Positions 1-8,460 of a stretch of DNA of 64,000 bases are shown in pieces (position 1 is the first letter of the stretch; each line of letters begins with the position of its first letter). The position numbers and the translations under genes are program-made. This DNA comes from CAJCIS01 sp965276755. Its GTDB lineage: Bacteria; Pseudomonadota; Alphaproteobacteria; Acetobacterales; Acetobacteraceae. The DNA is taken from NCBI GenBank assembly GCA_965276755.1, contig OZ255625.1:558001-622000 (forward strand). Direction: 5' to 3'. The notes below the pieces were generated by a model. The model was not told where the DNA came from, made no database searches, and saw nothing but the letters and a program-made list of their open reading frames with translations.

Positions 1-1
1 T

Positions 2-337
2 GTGCTGCTGAGCGAACGCAATTTCGCCGCCTTGCCGAAAGCCGCATGGGATACGGCCTTGGCCACCCAGGCCATCCATCGGCTGCGTTTTGATGAAGCG
101 CGCGCGCTGGCCGCAGCCTATAGCGGGCAGGCCGCGCTGAACGACCTGGAAAGCCACGCGGAGGACCAGTGGGTGACGATGGCAGCTTATGGCGACCTCA
201 CCGGTCTGCCGGACCAGGAGGCACGCGCGGGACTCGGCGCCCTACGAGTGTCCGCAGCGTATGCAGGATCGATGCTTTACGTTGAGGGTCGGGTGATCGA
301 GGGTTACCAGACGGCACTGGCTGCGCTGGGAAAGTAG
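2..337 (+). CDS. C-terminal part of an unidentified protein (cut by window edge)
   Basis: An open frame runs from the window edge to a TAG at 335-337 and gives at least 111 residues. The first usable codon is a GTG at position 2, but nothing marks it as a true start, so the gene probably begins outside the window. The visible part is Ala-rich and soluble-looking, with no membrane segment or motif that I recognise. It converges on the APC permease gene, with 28 bases between the two stop codons. I assign no function. Confidence 0.5.
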   Translation: MLLSERNFAALPKAAWDTALATQAIHRLRFDEARALAAAYSGQAALNDLESHAEDQWVTMAAYGDLTGLPDQEARAGLGALRVSAAYAGSMLYVEGRVIEGYQTALAALGK

Positions 338-365
338 GAGAGGATCAAAAATCCTTTGCATTTTT

Positions 366-1703
366 CTACGCCCACGCAATGACGCGATCCCGGAGCCGCC
401 ACCGGCAATACGCAAGGCTGCCCAGAAAAACGCCGCTCAGCAGCAACATGCTCGGACGTCCGGCATCGGCATCCATCCAGTCGGCGACAACAAAAGCCGC
501 AACGAGCGCAAACGACAGGCACGGCACCAGCGGATGAAACGCGGCCCGGAAACCCGCACCCGTCGTGCCACGCCGGCGCCCCACAAAGACGGCCACGGCC
601 ATCAACACATATTCGAACACGTTGCCTGAAATCACGATCAGCAGCACACGCTCGCCAAGAAAGATCGCCAGGCACGACACCACGCTCAAGATCACCGTTG
701 CCGCCACCGGCGATTGCCAGCCGCTGTGCAGGTGCGCAAAGGCGCGATTGATCGCGCGCGGCCAAATTCCGTCCCGGCCTGTGGCGAACATGAAACGCGC
801 CAGCGCCATGCCAAGGGCGACCTGGTTGTTGAAGATGGCCGCAATTACGCCCGCGCTGACAAGGCCAGCCCATAATGGTCCGCCCGTGGCACTCAGGAAC
901 GCCGCAATCGGCGCTTCCGCGGAAAGCGTCGCGCGCAGATCGGCAGCACTGCACACCATCAGCACCATCGGCAGCGCGATCGTCACACTTGCCAGCACCC
1001 CAGTCCACGCAACAACCTTTCCGAGCCGCGCCTGCGCGTCGTGCATTTCCTCGCCGAAGAACAGCGCCCAGTTGGCACCCGCAGTCGCATAAACGCCGGC
1101 CACGACAGCCAACGCCATGACAACCCACGGCACCGGCACCAGCGCACCATGATCGAGCGTAACGGGATGGGCGAGCACGCTGGCCAGTGAGCGGGACGGA
1201 TGCGCCGCGGCAATGCCTGCCATCACGGCCAGTGCGGCGCATTCCACCATCAGAAACACGCCGGTGATCAATGCGCCTGTCCTGATGCGGAACACGCCGA
1301 TCAGGCAGGCCAGCGCCAACGTTCCCACGGCAATCGGCAGGAACGGCGCGCCGGGTGCAATCACCCGCACATAATCGGCCAGCCCCATGGCGGTGAACGC
1401 CATCATCGGCGCGCCTGTGACCATCTGCAGCGCAATGCAAGGAAAAGCCCCGGCTGATCCCAATATGCGCGCAAGGCTCGCGTAAATACCGCCGGCGCCG
1501 GGGAAGGCCGCCCCCAACTCCGCATACAGCAGCGCAAGCAAAGCCGAGATCACGCCGCCCAGGATAAAGGCCAGCGCCGCGCCGGTGCCTGCCAAATGCA
1601 GAACGCCGGCACCGGTGATATAGACCGAACCAACAGGGGAGAGGGCGGAGAGCGTCAGCAGCATGACACCGGATGGGCCTAGGGCGCGATTAAGGCGGGT
1701 CAA
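366..1703 (-). CDS. APC-superfamily amino acid/polyamine permease
   Basis: An integral membrane transporter of the amino acid-polyamine-organocation type, presumably taking up amino acids or amines across the inner membrane. The protein is almost wholly hydrophobic, with about 12 membrane spans. Its N-terminal part has the family pattern LSALSPVGSVYI followed by FPGAGGIYASLARILG, the Gly-rich first helices. Length is about 445 residues, usual for the family. I chose the TTG at 1703 because it gives the typical TRLNRALGP lead-in; the ATG at 1667 is the alternative. The longer open frame upstream reads through a family A repeat and into the next gene and is unlikely to be used. The substrate cannot be read from sequence. 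Confidence 0.85.
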   Translation of the reverse strand: MTRLNRALGPSGVMLLTLSALSPVGSVYITGAGVLHLAGTGAALAFILGGVISALLALLYAELGAAFPGAGGIYASLARILGSAGAFPCIALQMVTGAPMMAFTAMGLADYVRVIAPGAPFLPIAVGTLALACLIGVFRIRTGALITGVFLMVECAALAVMAGIAAAHPSRSLASVLAHPVTLDHGALVPVPWVVMALAVVAGVYATAGANWALFFGEEMHDAQARLGKVVAWTGVLASVTIALPMVLMVCSAADLRATLSAEAPIAAFLSATGGPLWAGLVSAGVIAAIFNNQVALGMALARFMFATGRDGIWPRAINRAFAHLHSGWQSPVAATVILSVVSCLAIFLGERVLLIVISGNVFEYVLMAVAVFVGRRRGTTGAGFRAAFHPLVPCLSFALVAAFVVADWMDADAGRPSMLLLSGVFLGSLAYCRWRLRDRVIAWA

Positions 1704-1719
1704 ACACCCGTCCAAACCG

Positions 1720-1764
1720 ACAAAAGTTTTTTGCTTCTTTTTTTCAAAAAAGAAGAACCTTCCT
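1720..1764 (+). repeat. Family A interspersed hairpin (copy A1)
   Basis: T-rich then A-rich palindrome with stem CTTCTTTTTT/AAAAAAGAAG, preceded by AAAAGTTTTTTG and followed by CCTTCCTT. It lies between the permease start and the histone-deacetylase-like gene, and its CCTTCCTT end touches the stop codon of the latter (reverse-strand reading TGA-AGGAAGG). The stem bases differ from most copies in a compensatory way. Confidence 0.85.
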
Positions 1765-2700
1765 TCAAAGCCGAAGCAGACGACGCACATGCTCCGCCGC
1801 CGAAGCGGCCAAAGCATCCAGATCATATCCTCCCTCGAGCACCGATACCACGCGCCCCCCGGCCGAGGCATCCGCCACCGCCAGCAACCTGTCGGTGATC
1901 CAGCCGAAATCCCGCGTATCCAGTAGCAACTGCGCCAGCGGATCGGCGCGATGCGCATCAAAGCCCGCCGAAATCAGCAAAAGCTCCGGTTTAAACGCCG
2001 CAAGCGCCGGCAAGCCGATGTGATCCCAATTGTGCCGGAATGCCGCGCTGCCATCGCCGGGTGCCAGCGGCATGTTGACCACGTTGCGCGCCACGCCGGT
2101 TTCGCGGCGGGCGCCGGTGCCGGGATAGCACGGCATCTGGTGGCTGCTGACGTAGAGCATGTCGGCATCGCGTTCCAGCAGATGCTGCGTGCCGTTGCCG
2201 TGATGCACGTCGAAATCCACCACCGCAATGCGCCGCACGCCCCATGTTTCGCGTGCATGGCGTGCGGCGATGGCCGCATTGCCGAACAGGCAAAACCCCA
2301 TGGGCCGCTCCGCTTCCGCGTGGTGGCCGGGCGGGCGTACCGCGGCAAAGGCGGCATCCGCCCAGCCGTTCATCACCGCATCCACGGCCGCAATTGCCCC
2401 GCCGGCGGCATGACGCGCTGCGGCCACGCTGCCGGTGCTGACGAAGGTGTCAGCATCCAGCATCAGCGTCTCGCCAAGCGCAGGTGCCAGCCCCAGGATT
2501 GCATCGACGTAGCCGCGCGGGTGAGCCAGGCAGAGCTGTTCGACACTCGCCTCGGGTGCTGATTCGCGCAGCAAGGGGGTGAAATCCGGGTGCTCCAGCG
2601 CGCCCAGCACCGCACGCAGCCGGTCGGGGGATTCGGCGTGGCCGCCCCCCGGCTCGTGGCCGAGGCAGGCCTGGTGCGTGAACAGTGCCACGCGCTTCAT
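1765..2700 (-). CDS. Histone deacetylase family (acetylpolyamine amidohydrolase-like) zinc hydrolase
   Basis: A 311-residue arginase/deacetylase-fold zinc amidohydrolase that removes acetyl groups from acetyl-lysine or acetylpolyamine-type substrates. The family signatures are in order: RPPGHHAE (residues 122-129, the catalytic His pair), DFDVHHGNGTQ (162-172, zinc ligands Asp and His), FDAHRADP (second zinc Asp) and EGGYDLDAL near the C-terminus. The N-terminal HPRGYVDAI also fits the family. It overlaps the upstream TusA-like gene by 4 bases (ATGA), so the two are probably translationally coupled. Bacterial members are mostly uncharacterised, and the substrate here is unknown. Confidence 0.93.
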   Translation of the reverse strand: MKRVALFTHQACLGHEPGGGHAESPDRLRAVLGALEHPDFTPLLRESAPEASVEQLCLAHPRGYVDAILGLAPALGETLMLDADTFVSTGSVAAARHAAGGAIAAVDAVMNGWADAAFAAVRPPGHHAEAERPMGFCLFGNAAIAARHARETWGVRRIAVVDFDVHHGNGTQHLLERDADMLYVSSHQMPCYPGTGARRETGVARNVVNMPLAPGDGSAAFRHNWDHIGLPALAAFKPELLLISAGFDAHRADPLAQLLLDTRDFGWITDRLLAVADASAGGRVVSVLEGGYDLDALAASAAEHVRRLLRL

Positions 2701-2942
2701 GGCGCATCGCCCCGTTCGGCGCGGCGGCGGATTGTAAAGCTGAAGACACCCGCCTCCTCTGAAAAGGAAAGCAGGTCATGTCCCGTTTCCCGACAAAAGG
2801 CGCGAAAATCCGCGACCGAGGCCCGGTCCGTTGCCAGCACGCGCAGCTTGTCCCCCGCGCCCATTCCGCGCAGCGCACGATTAGCCTTCAGCACAGGCAA
2901 AGGGCAATTCATGCCCTTCACATCGAGCAGGATGTCACCCAC
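2697..2942 (-). CDS. TusA-family sulfur carrier protein
   Basis: An 81-residue TusA/SirA-like protein that carries a persulfide sulfur on a conserved cysteine. The signature MNCPLPVLK places the active Cys at residue 13, followed by the usual beta-alpha-beta-alpha-beta pattern ending in FSFTIRR. The start appears to be GTG at 2942. It is the first gene of a two-gene unit with the deacetylase-like gene (ATGA overlap). Family members serve tRNA thiolation, molybdenum cofactor synthesis or sulfur oxidation; which applies here cannot be told. A second TusA-like gene lies at 44641-44901. Confidence 0.88.
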   Translation of the reverse strand: MGDILLDVKGMNCPLPVLKANRALRGMGAGDKLRVLATDRASVADFRAFCRETGHDLLSFSEEAGVFSFTIRRRAERGDAP

Positions 2943-2951
2943 CGCTGCAAA

Positions 2952-3000
2952 CAGACAAAAGTTTTTTGGTTCTTTTTTTCAAAAAAGAACAACCTTCCTC
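2952..3000 (+). repeat. Family A interspersed hairpin (copy A2)
   Basis: Stem GTTCTTTTTTT/AAAAAAGAAC with the usual AAAAGTTTTTTG leader and CCTTCCTC tail. Read on the minus strand, it encodes the last codons and the TGA stop of the neighbouring acetyltransferase (C-terminus RKVVLF). Confidence 0.85.
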
Positions 3001-3506
3001 ATTACCATCAACGGCACAGGCACCCCACCCCGAGCATCCTCAAACCCATGGACCTGCTCATAGCCCGCCGCGTCATAGAGCGGACGCCCCGAGAGTGTCG
3101 CCGCCAGTTCCACGCGCGTAAAGCCTTCCGCCGCGGCCGCCCGTTCGCACAAAGCCAAAACGACACGTCCCACGCCGCGCCGAGCGTAATCGGGATGCGT
3201 ATACATCGCCCGCACGCGCGCCGCATCGCGCGCCGGGTCCAGCAGCGCCGCATTGCGCCCGGGAGAGTGATCGCCGCCGTAGAGCGTGTTCCGTCGGCTC
3301 CACCCGCCGCAGCCGGCGAGGGCCCCGCCGATTGTGACCAGGAAATAGGTGCCGTCCTCGATCAGCTGCGTGTCCAGGCCCATGATCATGCGGCTGGCTT
3401 CGATCTGCGCCGGCGTCAGGAAGCCGGCCTGCAGCGTGCCGATGGCCGCTTCCATCAGGGTGCGCAGAGCGGGGAGGTCGGAGGTAAGGGCCAGGCGAGA
3501 AATCAC
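2979..3506 (-). CDS. GNAT family N-acetyltransferase
   Basis: A 175-residue acetyl-CoA-dependent N-acetyltransferase. The acetyl-CoA loop is visible as YARRGVGRVVLALCE, preceded by MYTHPDYA and followed by AAGYEQVHGFE, the classical order of GNAT motifs A and B. I chose the GTG at 3506 because the protein then opens with the usual GNAT strand (ISRLALTSDLPALRTLM). Reading further upstream would cross a family B hairpin. The final residues, RKVVLF, and the stop are supplied by family A repeat A2, so the C-terminus looks captured. Acceptor substrate unknown. Confidence 0.82.
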   Translation of the reverse strand: MISRLALTSDLPALRTLMEAAIGTLQAGFLTPAQIEASRMIMGLDTQLIEDGTYFLVTIGGALAGCGGWSRRNTLYGGDHSPGRNAALLDPARDAARVRAMYTHPDYARRGVGRVVLALCERAAAAEGFTRVELAATLSGRPLYDAAGYEQVHGFEDARGGVPVPLMVMRKVVLF

Positions 3507-3523
3507 CAAGCAAGCAAAGCAAA

Positions 3524-3562
3524 GGCCGGGGGGGATGTGCCATCCCCCCCGGACCCCCCGTC
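3524..3562 (-). repeat. Family B interspersed hairpin (copy B1)
   Basis: GGGGGATGTGCCATCCCCCC-type hairpin followed by the GGACCCCCCGTC tail, in the divergent gap between the acetyltransferase start and the transglycosylase start. Inner stem GATG/CATC with loop TGC. It sits within 40 bases of both starts, so it may lie in the promoter or leader of either gene. Confidence 0.85.
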
Positions 3563-3600
3563 GTTCTTTTGCTGTCCCCGGCGTTGTGGCAAAATAAGCT

Positions 3601-4557
3601 ATGCTTAACCGTCGAGTCCTGCTTTCCGCGCCTTTCCTCGCGGCCCCGTTTATCGCCGGCGCTGCGGGCAGCTTCGCGGGCTTCCTGGCAGGCGTGCGCG
3701 CCCAGGCGCTGCGAGAGGGCATCCGCCCTGACATCCTCAATGCCGCCCTTGCCGGTGTCAGCCCGAACGCAAAAATCATCCAGCTCGACAACCACCAGCC
3801 CGAATTCAGCCTCACCTGGGCGCAATATCGCGCCCGCGTGCTGCCGGACTCGCGCCTGGCCGCCGCCACTTCCGCCTATCGACGCCACGCCGGCACGCTC
3901 TCGGCCGTGACCGCCCGCTACGGCGTGGAGCCGCAGGTCATCATCGGCATCTGGGGCCTGGAATCCGGTTTCGGCGCCAAGACGGGCGGCTTTTCCGTCG
4001 TCGAGTCGCTGGCCACACTTGCCTATGACGGCCGCCGCGCCTCCTATTTTCGTGGCGAGCTCATGCACGCGCTGCGCATCCTCAACGACGGCGACATCTC
4101 CGCGCACGGCATGTCCGGGAGCTGGGCGGGTGCGATGGGCCAGCCGCAATTCATGCCAAGCTCCTACCTGCAATATGCGGTCGATTTCGACGGCGATGGC
4201 AAGCGGGACATCTGGAACAGCCTGCCGGACGTCTTCGGCAGCGTCGCCAATTACCTGGCCCGCTGCGGCTGGCACACCGGCCAGCCCTGGGGCCAGCCCG
4301 TCCAGGTGCCCGCCGCCTTTGCAGGGGCCACCGGCCGCGAGACCATGCGCCCGCTGAGCGCCTGGCAAGCCGAGGGCATCCGCCGCATCGACGGCCGGCG
4401 CTTCTCGCGCACGGATGTGCACGGCGCGCTGCTGCAGCCTGACGGGCCGGGAGGCGAGGCTTTCCTGGTCTATGACAATTTCCACGTCATCCGCCGCTAC
4501 AACCCTTCGGACGATTACGCGCTCGCCGTCGGGCTGCTGGGGAACGCTGCTGCGTGA
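3601..4557 (+). CDS. mltB: Lytic murein transglycosylase, MltB/SLT_2 family
   Basis: A 318-residue periplasmic enzyme that cleaves peptidoglycan between MurNAc and GlcNAc with formation of 1,6-anhydroMurNAc. The N-terminus MLNRRVLLSAPFLAAPFIAG is a signal peptide. The catalytic Glu is E121 in WGLESGFG, followed by the family pattern AYDGRRASYFRGEL and the asparagine/serine-rich GSWAGAMGQPQFMPSS. No separate C-terminal peptidoglycan-binding domain is present. The stop overlaps the GTG start of the RlpA-like gene (GTGA), so these two cell-wall genes form one unit. The gene symbol is by family; orthology to E. coli mltB is not proven. Confidence 0.92.
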   Translation: MLNRRVLLSAPFLAAPFIAGAAGSFAGFLAGVRAQALREGIRPDILNAALAGVSPNAKIIQLDNHQPEFSLTWAQYRARVLPDSRLAAATSAYRRHAGTLSAVTARYGVEPQVIIGIWGLESGFGAKTGGFSVVESLATLAYDGRRASYFRGELMHALRILNDGDISAHGMSGSWAGAMGQPQFMPSSYLQYAVDFDGDGKRDIWNSLPDVFGSVANYLARCGWHTGQPWGQPVQVPAAFAGATGRETMRPLSAWQAEGIRRIDGRRFSRTDVHGALLQPDGPGGEAFLVYDNFHVIRRYNPSDDYALAVGLLGNAAA

Positions 4558-5453
4558 AGGATGGCTGGGCGTCATCGTATCTGGCCGGCCTCTTCGCGCT
4601 TATTCTGAGTTTTGCCGGCTGCATGCACAAGCCGCCGCCGCCGCCGCGCCTGACCGCATCGCCGCACTACCAGCTCGGCAACCCCTATCCGGCGGACGGG
4701 CACTGGTACTATCCTGCCGAGAACTACGCGTTGGACGTTACCGGCATCGCGGCAACCGCGCCTGCCTCGGCCGGCCTGACCGCCGATGGCGAAATCGCCG
4801 ATCCCGGCACGCTGACAGCCGCCATGCAGACAATCCAATTGCCCGCCATTGCGGCCGTCACCAACCTGTCCAACGGCCGCCAGATCCTGCTGCGCGTGAA
4901 CGATCGCGGGCCTGCAGACCCGGCGCGACTTATCGCGCTCTCGCCACGCGCGGCACTTCTGCTGGCCGTGCCGGCCGCGGGCGCGCCGGTTCGCGTGCAA
5001 ATCGATACCGTCCTCAGCCACCGCCTGATCGACCAGCTTGGCGGGGGTCCTCAGGCCGCCATTGCCGCAGCACCCAAGAGTGCGGTCACGGCCGAGGCAT
5101 TGCCGCCGCCAGGCAGCCGCGCGCCTGGCGGTGCGGCGTTGAACGTCGATGCCGGCCACGCCGTGGCCCAAGGCCCCACCGTGCCGGATCGCATGCCAGA
5201 AATTATCCGCGCCGGCCCGATCTATGGCGGCGAATACTGGCTGCACGCCGGCGAATTCGGCCGCTTCGAATACGCCAATAGGCTGGCGGCGCGGCTGGGC
5301 GGACTCGGTGGCGATGTGGTTCGCTCTCGCCTGGGGCGCCAGGAGGTCTATGCCGTGCTTGCCGGGCCTTTTCGGAGTATTGCCGAAGCGGACGCGGCGC
5401 TGAAGCGCGCGTTGGCGGCCGGGATACCGGATGCGGCTATACGGTATGAGTGA
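4554..5453 (+). CDS. rlpA: RlpA-like septal-ring lipoprotein with SPOR domain
   Basis: A 299-residue secreted lipoprotein. The N-terminus ends in a lipobox (FAGC, Cys23). The middle carries the double-psi beta-barrel with NGRQILLRVNDRGP (residues 108-120), the hallmark of RlpA, which binds or cleaves peptidoglycan. Residues about 225-299 form a SPOR domain (opening GGEYWLHAGEFGR, closing VLAGPFRSIAEADAAL), which targets denuded glycan at the division site. The GTG start overlaps the preceding stop. Its stop TGA is directly followed by family A repeat A3. In alphaproteobacteria this gene typically precedes a DacC-type carboxypeptidase, as here. Confidence 0.88.
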   Translation: MKDGWASSYLAGLFALILSFAGCMHKPPPPPRLTASPHYQLGNPYPADGHWYYPAENYALDVTGIAATAPASAGLTADGEIADPGTLTAAMQTIQLPAIAAVTNLSNGRQILLRVNDRGPADPARLIALSPRAALLLAVPAAGAPVRVQIDTVLSHRLIDQLGGGPQAAIAAAPKSAVTAEALPPPGSRAPGGAALNVDAGHAVAQGPTVPDRMPEIIRAGPIYGGEYWLHAGEFGRFEYANRLAARLGGLGGDVVRSRLGRQEVYAVLAGPFRSIAEADAALKRALAAGIPDAAIRYE

Positions 5454-5500
5454 AGGAAGCAGTTCTTTTTTGAAAAAAAGAACCAAAAAACTTTTGTCTG
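5452..5500 (-). repeat. Family A interspersed hairpin (copy A3)
   Basis: Reverse orientation: AAGGAAGCAGTTC then a T-run/A-run stem closing with GAACC and AAAAAACTTTTG. The GGAAG end touches the TGA stop of the RlpA-like gene. It lies between this gene and the carboxypeptidase gene, in the same operon. Confidence 0.87.
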
Positions 5501-5516
5501 TTTGAGGGGTGCCTTG

Positions 5517-6764
5517 ATGCATACGCGCCGATTTATGCTGATGGCGGGGGCGGCCGGCTTGGCCGTCGGCAGAGCTTGGGCCAAACCTCGGCGCGCCTTC
5601 GTTGAAAAGCCCCATGCGGAGGCGACCGCGGGCAAGCCGGCCGATGACGAGGAAGGCGGCAACTTCGCCTCCGCGTCCGGGCCGCCGGCGACAACGCCGC
5701 TCGGGCCGATGGAAACATCCGCGCAATGGGCCTACATCGTCGATTTCAATACCGGCGCCGAATTGCTGAACAAGCAGGCGGACGTGCAGATGCCACCGTC
5801 ATCGATGACCAAGCTGATGACGGCCTATATCGTGTACTCCAAGCTCAAGGCGGGCACGCTGCGGCTGGACCAGAGCCTGCCCGTCAGCGAACACGCCTGG
5901 CGCACGCAGGGCTCCAAGATGTTCGTGGAGCTGAACGGTCAGATCAAGGTCGAGGATCTGATCCGCGGCATGATCATCCAAAGCGGCAACGATGCCTGCA
6001 TCGTGCTGGCCGAAGGCATCGCGGGCACCGAGGAACAATTCGTCGAGATGATGAACGGGGAGGCAAAGCGCCTCGGCCTGACCAACAGTTATTTCCGCAA
6101 TTGCACGGGCTGGCCCGATCCACAGCACCACATGTCGGTGCGCGATATCGCCACGCTGGCGCATGCCATCATCAAGGATTTTCCGGAATACTACAAATAT
6201 GATTCGGAAAAGACTTTTACCTATCACGGGATCGTTCAATACAACCGCAATCCGCTGGTCCAGCGCGGACTGGCGGACGGGCTGAAGACGGGGCACACCG
6301 AGGCGGGCGGTTTCGGCGTGGTCGGCAGTGCGGACCATGGCGGCCGGCGCATCATCATGGTGCTGAACGGCATGCCGAGCAGCCACGCGCGCGTCGAGGA
6401 GAGCATCCGCCTGATGAGCTGGGCGTTTGCGAACTTCGAGAATGTGACGCTGTTTTCGGCCAATGACGTGGTGGAGAATGCGCCGGTCTATCTCGGCGCA
6501 CGGCCGAGCGTGCCGCTGGTTGGCGGGCAGGATCTGGTGCTGACGATGCCGCGCAGTTGGCGCCAGCATGCGCGTGTGTCCGTCGATTATGACAACCCGA
6601 TTCCGGCGCCGGTGCGCGCAGGGGATGTTGTCGGCACCCTGGTTGTGAGCGGGCAGGGTGTGCCGCAGGTAAAGCGGCCCTTGCTTGCGGGCGAGGATGT
6701 CGACCGGCTTGGCGTGGGCGGCCGCGCGATCAAAGTGCTGGCGCATTATGTGACGGGCGCTTGA
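5517..6764 (+). CDS. dacC: D-alanyl-D-alanine carboxypeptidase (penicillin-binding protein 5/6 type, peptidase S11)
   Basis: A 415-residue periplasmic serine carboxypeptidase that trims the terminal D-Ala of peptidoglycan pentapeptides. The three active-site motifs are present: SMTK (Ser96, Lys99), SGN (156-158) and KTG (257-259). The C-terminal part (from about residue 310) matches the PBP5 beta-rich domain that places the enzyme on the membrane. The N-terminus MHTRRFMLMAGAAGLAVG is a signal peptide with a twin Arg. I chose the ATG at 5517 over a TTG 15 bases upstream. Family B copy B2 follows the stop and could terminate transcription. Confidence 0.93.
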   Translation: MHTRRFMLMAGAAGLAVGRAWAKPRRAFVEKPHAEATAGKPADDEEGGNFASASGPPATTPLGPMETSAQWAYIVDFNTGAELLNKQADVQMPPSSMTKLMTAYIVYSKLKAGTLRLDQSLPVSEHAWRTQGSKMFVELNGQIKVEDLIRGMIIQSGNDACIVLAEGIAGTEEQFVEMMNGEAKRLGLTNSYFRNCTGWPDPQHHMSVRDIATLAHAIIKDFPEYYKYDSEKTFTYHGIVQYNRNPLVQRGLADGLKTGHTEAGGFGVVGSADHGGRRIIMVLNGMPSSHARVEESIRLMSWAFANFENVTLFSANDVVENAPVYLGARPSVPLVGGQDLVLTMPRSWRQHARVSVDYDNPIPAPVRAGDVVGTLVVSGQGVPQVKRPLLAGEDVDRLGVGGRAIKVLAHYVTGA

Positions 6765-6774
6765 GTTAAAGAAT

Positions 6775-6812
6775 GACGGGGGTCTGGGGGGACCGGCTCG
6801 GTCCCCCCAGCC
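6775..6812 (+). repeat. Family B interspersed hairpin (copy B2), possible terminator
   Basis: GACGGGGGTCTGGGGGG leader, then a perfect 12-bp stem CTGGGGGGACCG/CGGTCCCCCCAG (6784-6810) with loop GCT, followed by CCTTTTC. The inner stem is ACCG/CGGT instead of the usual GATG/CATC, a compensated change. It lies between the converging carboxypeptidase and TIGR03118 genes, and the T-run suits a Rho-independent terminator for the plus-strand gene. Confidence 0.87.
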
Positions 6813-6848
6813 TTTTCACAATGCCAATGAAGACGTGCGAAGCATTTC

Positions 6849-7895
6849 CTACGGCGAATAAGTCAAGCTGCCAAATAGCCCGTGCGTTTCGTGATCAGGA
6901 CCCGCCGTAAAGTAGAGCGCCGAGCTGGAGCCCCCCGAGCCGCCGTTTCCGGGTATAATCGACCACAAGCCCTTGATCTTCAGAGGACCGGAAGTCGTGC
7001 CGAGCGCGCCGAAGAATTCGCCCTCCGTCGGGTTGTACAGACTGATCGTGCCATCGCCAAAATTGCCCACCAGCAAGGCGCCGGCATCCACGCCCCAGCT
7101 GCTGGGCGCGAGAGCCAGGCCCCACGGCGCGTTCAGCCCGAGCGTCGAGACAAGCCGCTTGATCAGAGTGCCGTCGGCCGCGACAACATCGACATAGCCG
7201 AAGCCCGCGCCGGATTTGGAATCGTGCTTGGCTTTGTTCTGCTTGGCGTAGGTGACGTAGATGGCCTTGTTCAGCACCGCGACGTTATAGGGCGCGTAAT
7301 TCGCGGGCAGGCCGGTGTCGCGGAACTGCCCGACTGCCTTGAAACTGCCATCGTAGATTTCAACAAAACCGGACCGGAAATTCGTCACCATCAATTCGCT
7401 GGCCGAACCGTTCGCTACAATCGCCAAGCCCTTGTAGACTGCGCCGGTCGCCGAATTATCGACTGCCGTGACGGCATTGGCCACGTCGACCGAGGGATTC
7501 CAGCCGGAGATGGTGCCGTCTTCCGTCGCGAATATGAAGGCGGCCGCCCCGGTATGGCCATTTTCGGTGATCGTGAAATCCGTGCCGCCGTTAAAGACCT
7601 GGCCCGTCGGCGCGGATGGGCCGGTGTTGCCGGCGGCTGGCGGGATGGTCACGATGAGCGATTGCGGCGCGCCGGTGCCGTCATAGAGTGTGGTCAGGCC
7701 CGTTGCGTTGTCGGAGATCCAGAAATCGCCCGTGGGTGAATAGGAAATGCCCCAGGGGTTGACAAGGTTCTTGTCGATAAAGCTGGCCTTGATGGTGCCA
7801 TCGGATGTCAGGTTGGCCTGTTTTACCGTGTTTGCACCGGCCTGCTGGGCGGCCGCGAGCAGGGGAAGCAGGAGGAGAGCTGCGTGCGTTTTCAT
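6849..7895 (-). CDS. TIGR03118 family secreted protein
   Basis: A 348-residue protein with a clean signal peptide (MKTHAALLLLPLLAAAQQAGA) and a beta-propeller-like body. Recognisable family stretches are LVNPWGISYSPTGDFWISDN near the N-terminus and NAPWGLALAPSSWG further on. The family has been named only by number; members are exported and of unknown function, often carrying an anchoring tail, which is absent here. The ATG at 7895 is preferred over the one 15 bases upstream because it gives the standard signal peptide. It is the first of three genes that separate dacC from tmk. Confidence 0.82.
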   Translation of the reverse strand: MKTHAALLLLPLLAAAQQAGANTVKQANLTSDGTIKASFIDKNLVNPWGISYSPTGDFWISDNATGLTTLYDGTGAPQSLIVTIPPAAGNTGPSAPTGQVFNGGTDFTITENGHTGAAAFIFATEDGTISGWNPSVDVANAVTAVDNSATGAVYKGLAIVANGSASELMVTNFRSGFVEIYDGSFKAVGQFRDTGLPANYAPYNVAVLNKAIYVTYAKQNKAKHDSKSGAGFGYVDVVAADGTLIKRLVSTLGLNAPWGLALAPSSWGVDAGALLVGNFGDGTISLYNPTEGEFFGALGTTSGPLKIKGLWSIIPGNGGSGGSSSALYFTAGPDHETHGLFGSLTYSP

Positions 7896-8080
7896 CATGT
7901 GCTCCATCACAGGTTTGGCGGGGCCGATTTTGGACCCGCGTGACAGGGACGAAGGCCGGCCGCATTTATTCCCCGCCGGGAGAAAGAAAACGCAGGGTCA
8001 TGGCCTGTCCCGCCCATTCGGGCCTATGGCGCCTTTCTGACGTACACTCTTTGGTCAGCAATGTCGGTCATTCTTGGCAG

Positions 8081-8458
8081 ATGGGCGACCAACTCTCCAA
8101 CGCGCGCGCGCAGGAACCGCCCGCTTTAGTGGATACGCGTACCATAGAGTTCGGACACAAGACGATCATCGCCGCGCTAGAGGGCGTTGGCGTCAAGCTT
8201 CTCAATCTTCCCGCGGGCATGCCCATCACCCACCTGGTTTTCGATGTGAAAGCCGGTGCGTTCAACGCTGTCTATCGGGACGGCGCCATGCAATCCGTGG
8301 ACGGGAACAGGCTGGCCGCAATCATGATCGCGTATTGCATCGCCGCGCGTCTGCCGATTCCACGCGCGGCCAACAAGTCGGTCAAAATCACCGAACATGG
8401 CTTGATCTTGCGTTTCATCACGACGTTGCAGTCTCCCCCGGCCGCTGGCGCGGCTTAA
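8081..8458 (+). CDS. Conserved-looking hypothetical protein
   Basis: A 125-residue soluble protein from the ATG at 8081 (MGDQLSNARAQ). The open frame extends upstream, but the residues there are low-complexity and implausible. The body looks like a compact alpha/beta fold (TIEFGHKTIIAALEGVGVK, THLVFDVKAGAFNAV). No family recognised. It converges on the M1 peptidase gene with almost no gap between the stops. Confidence 0.55.
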   Translation: MGDQLSNARAQEPPALVDTRTIEFGHKTIIAALEGVGVKLLNLPAGMPITHLVFDVKAGAFNAVYRDGAMQSVDGNRLAAIMIAYCIAARLPIPRAANKSVKITEHGLILRFITTLQSPPAAGAA

Positions 8459-8460
8459 TA

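Noticed and set aside
366..1961. Long N-terminal extension of the APC permease (start at 1961)
   Set aside because: The extension reads through repeat A1 and the opposite reading of the deacetylase gene and has no transporter character.
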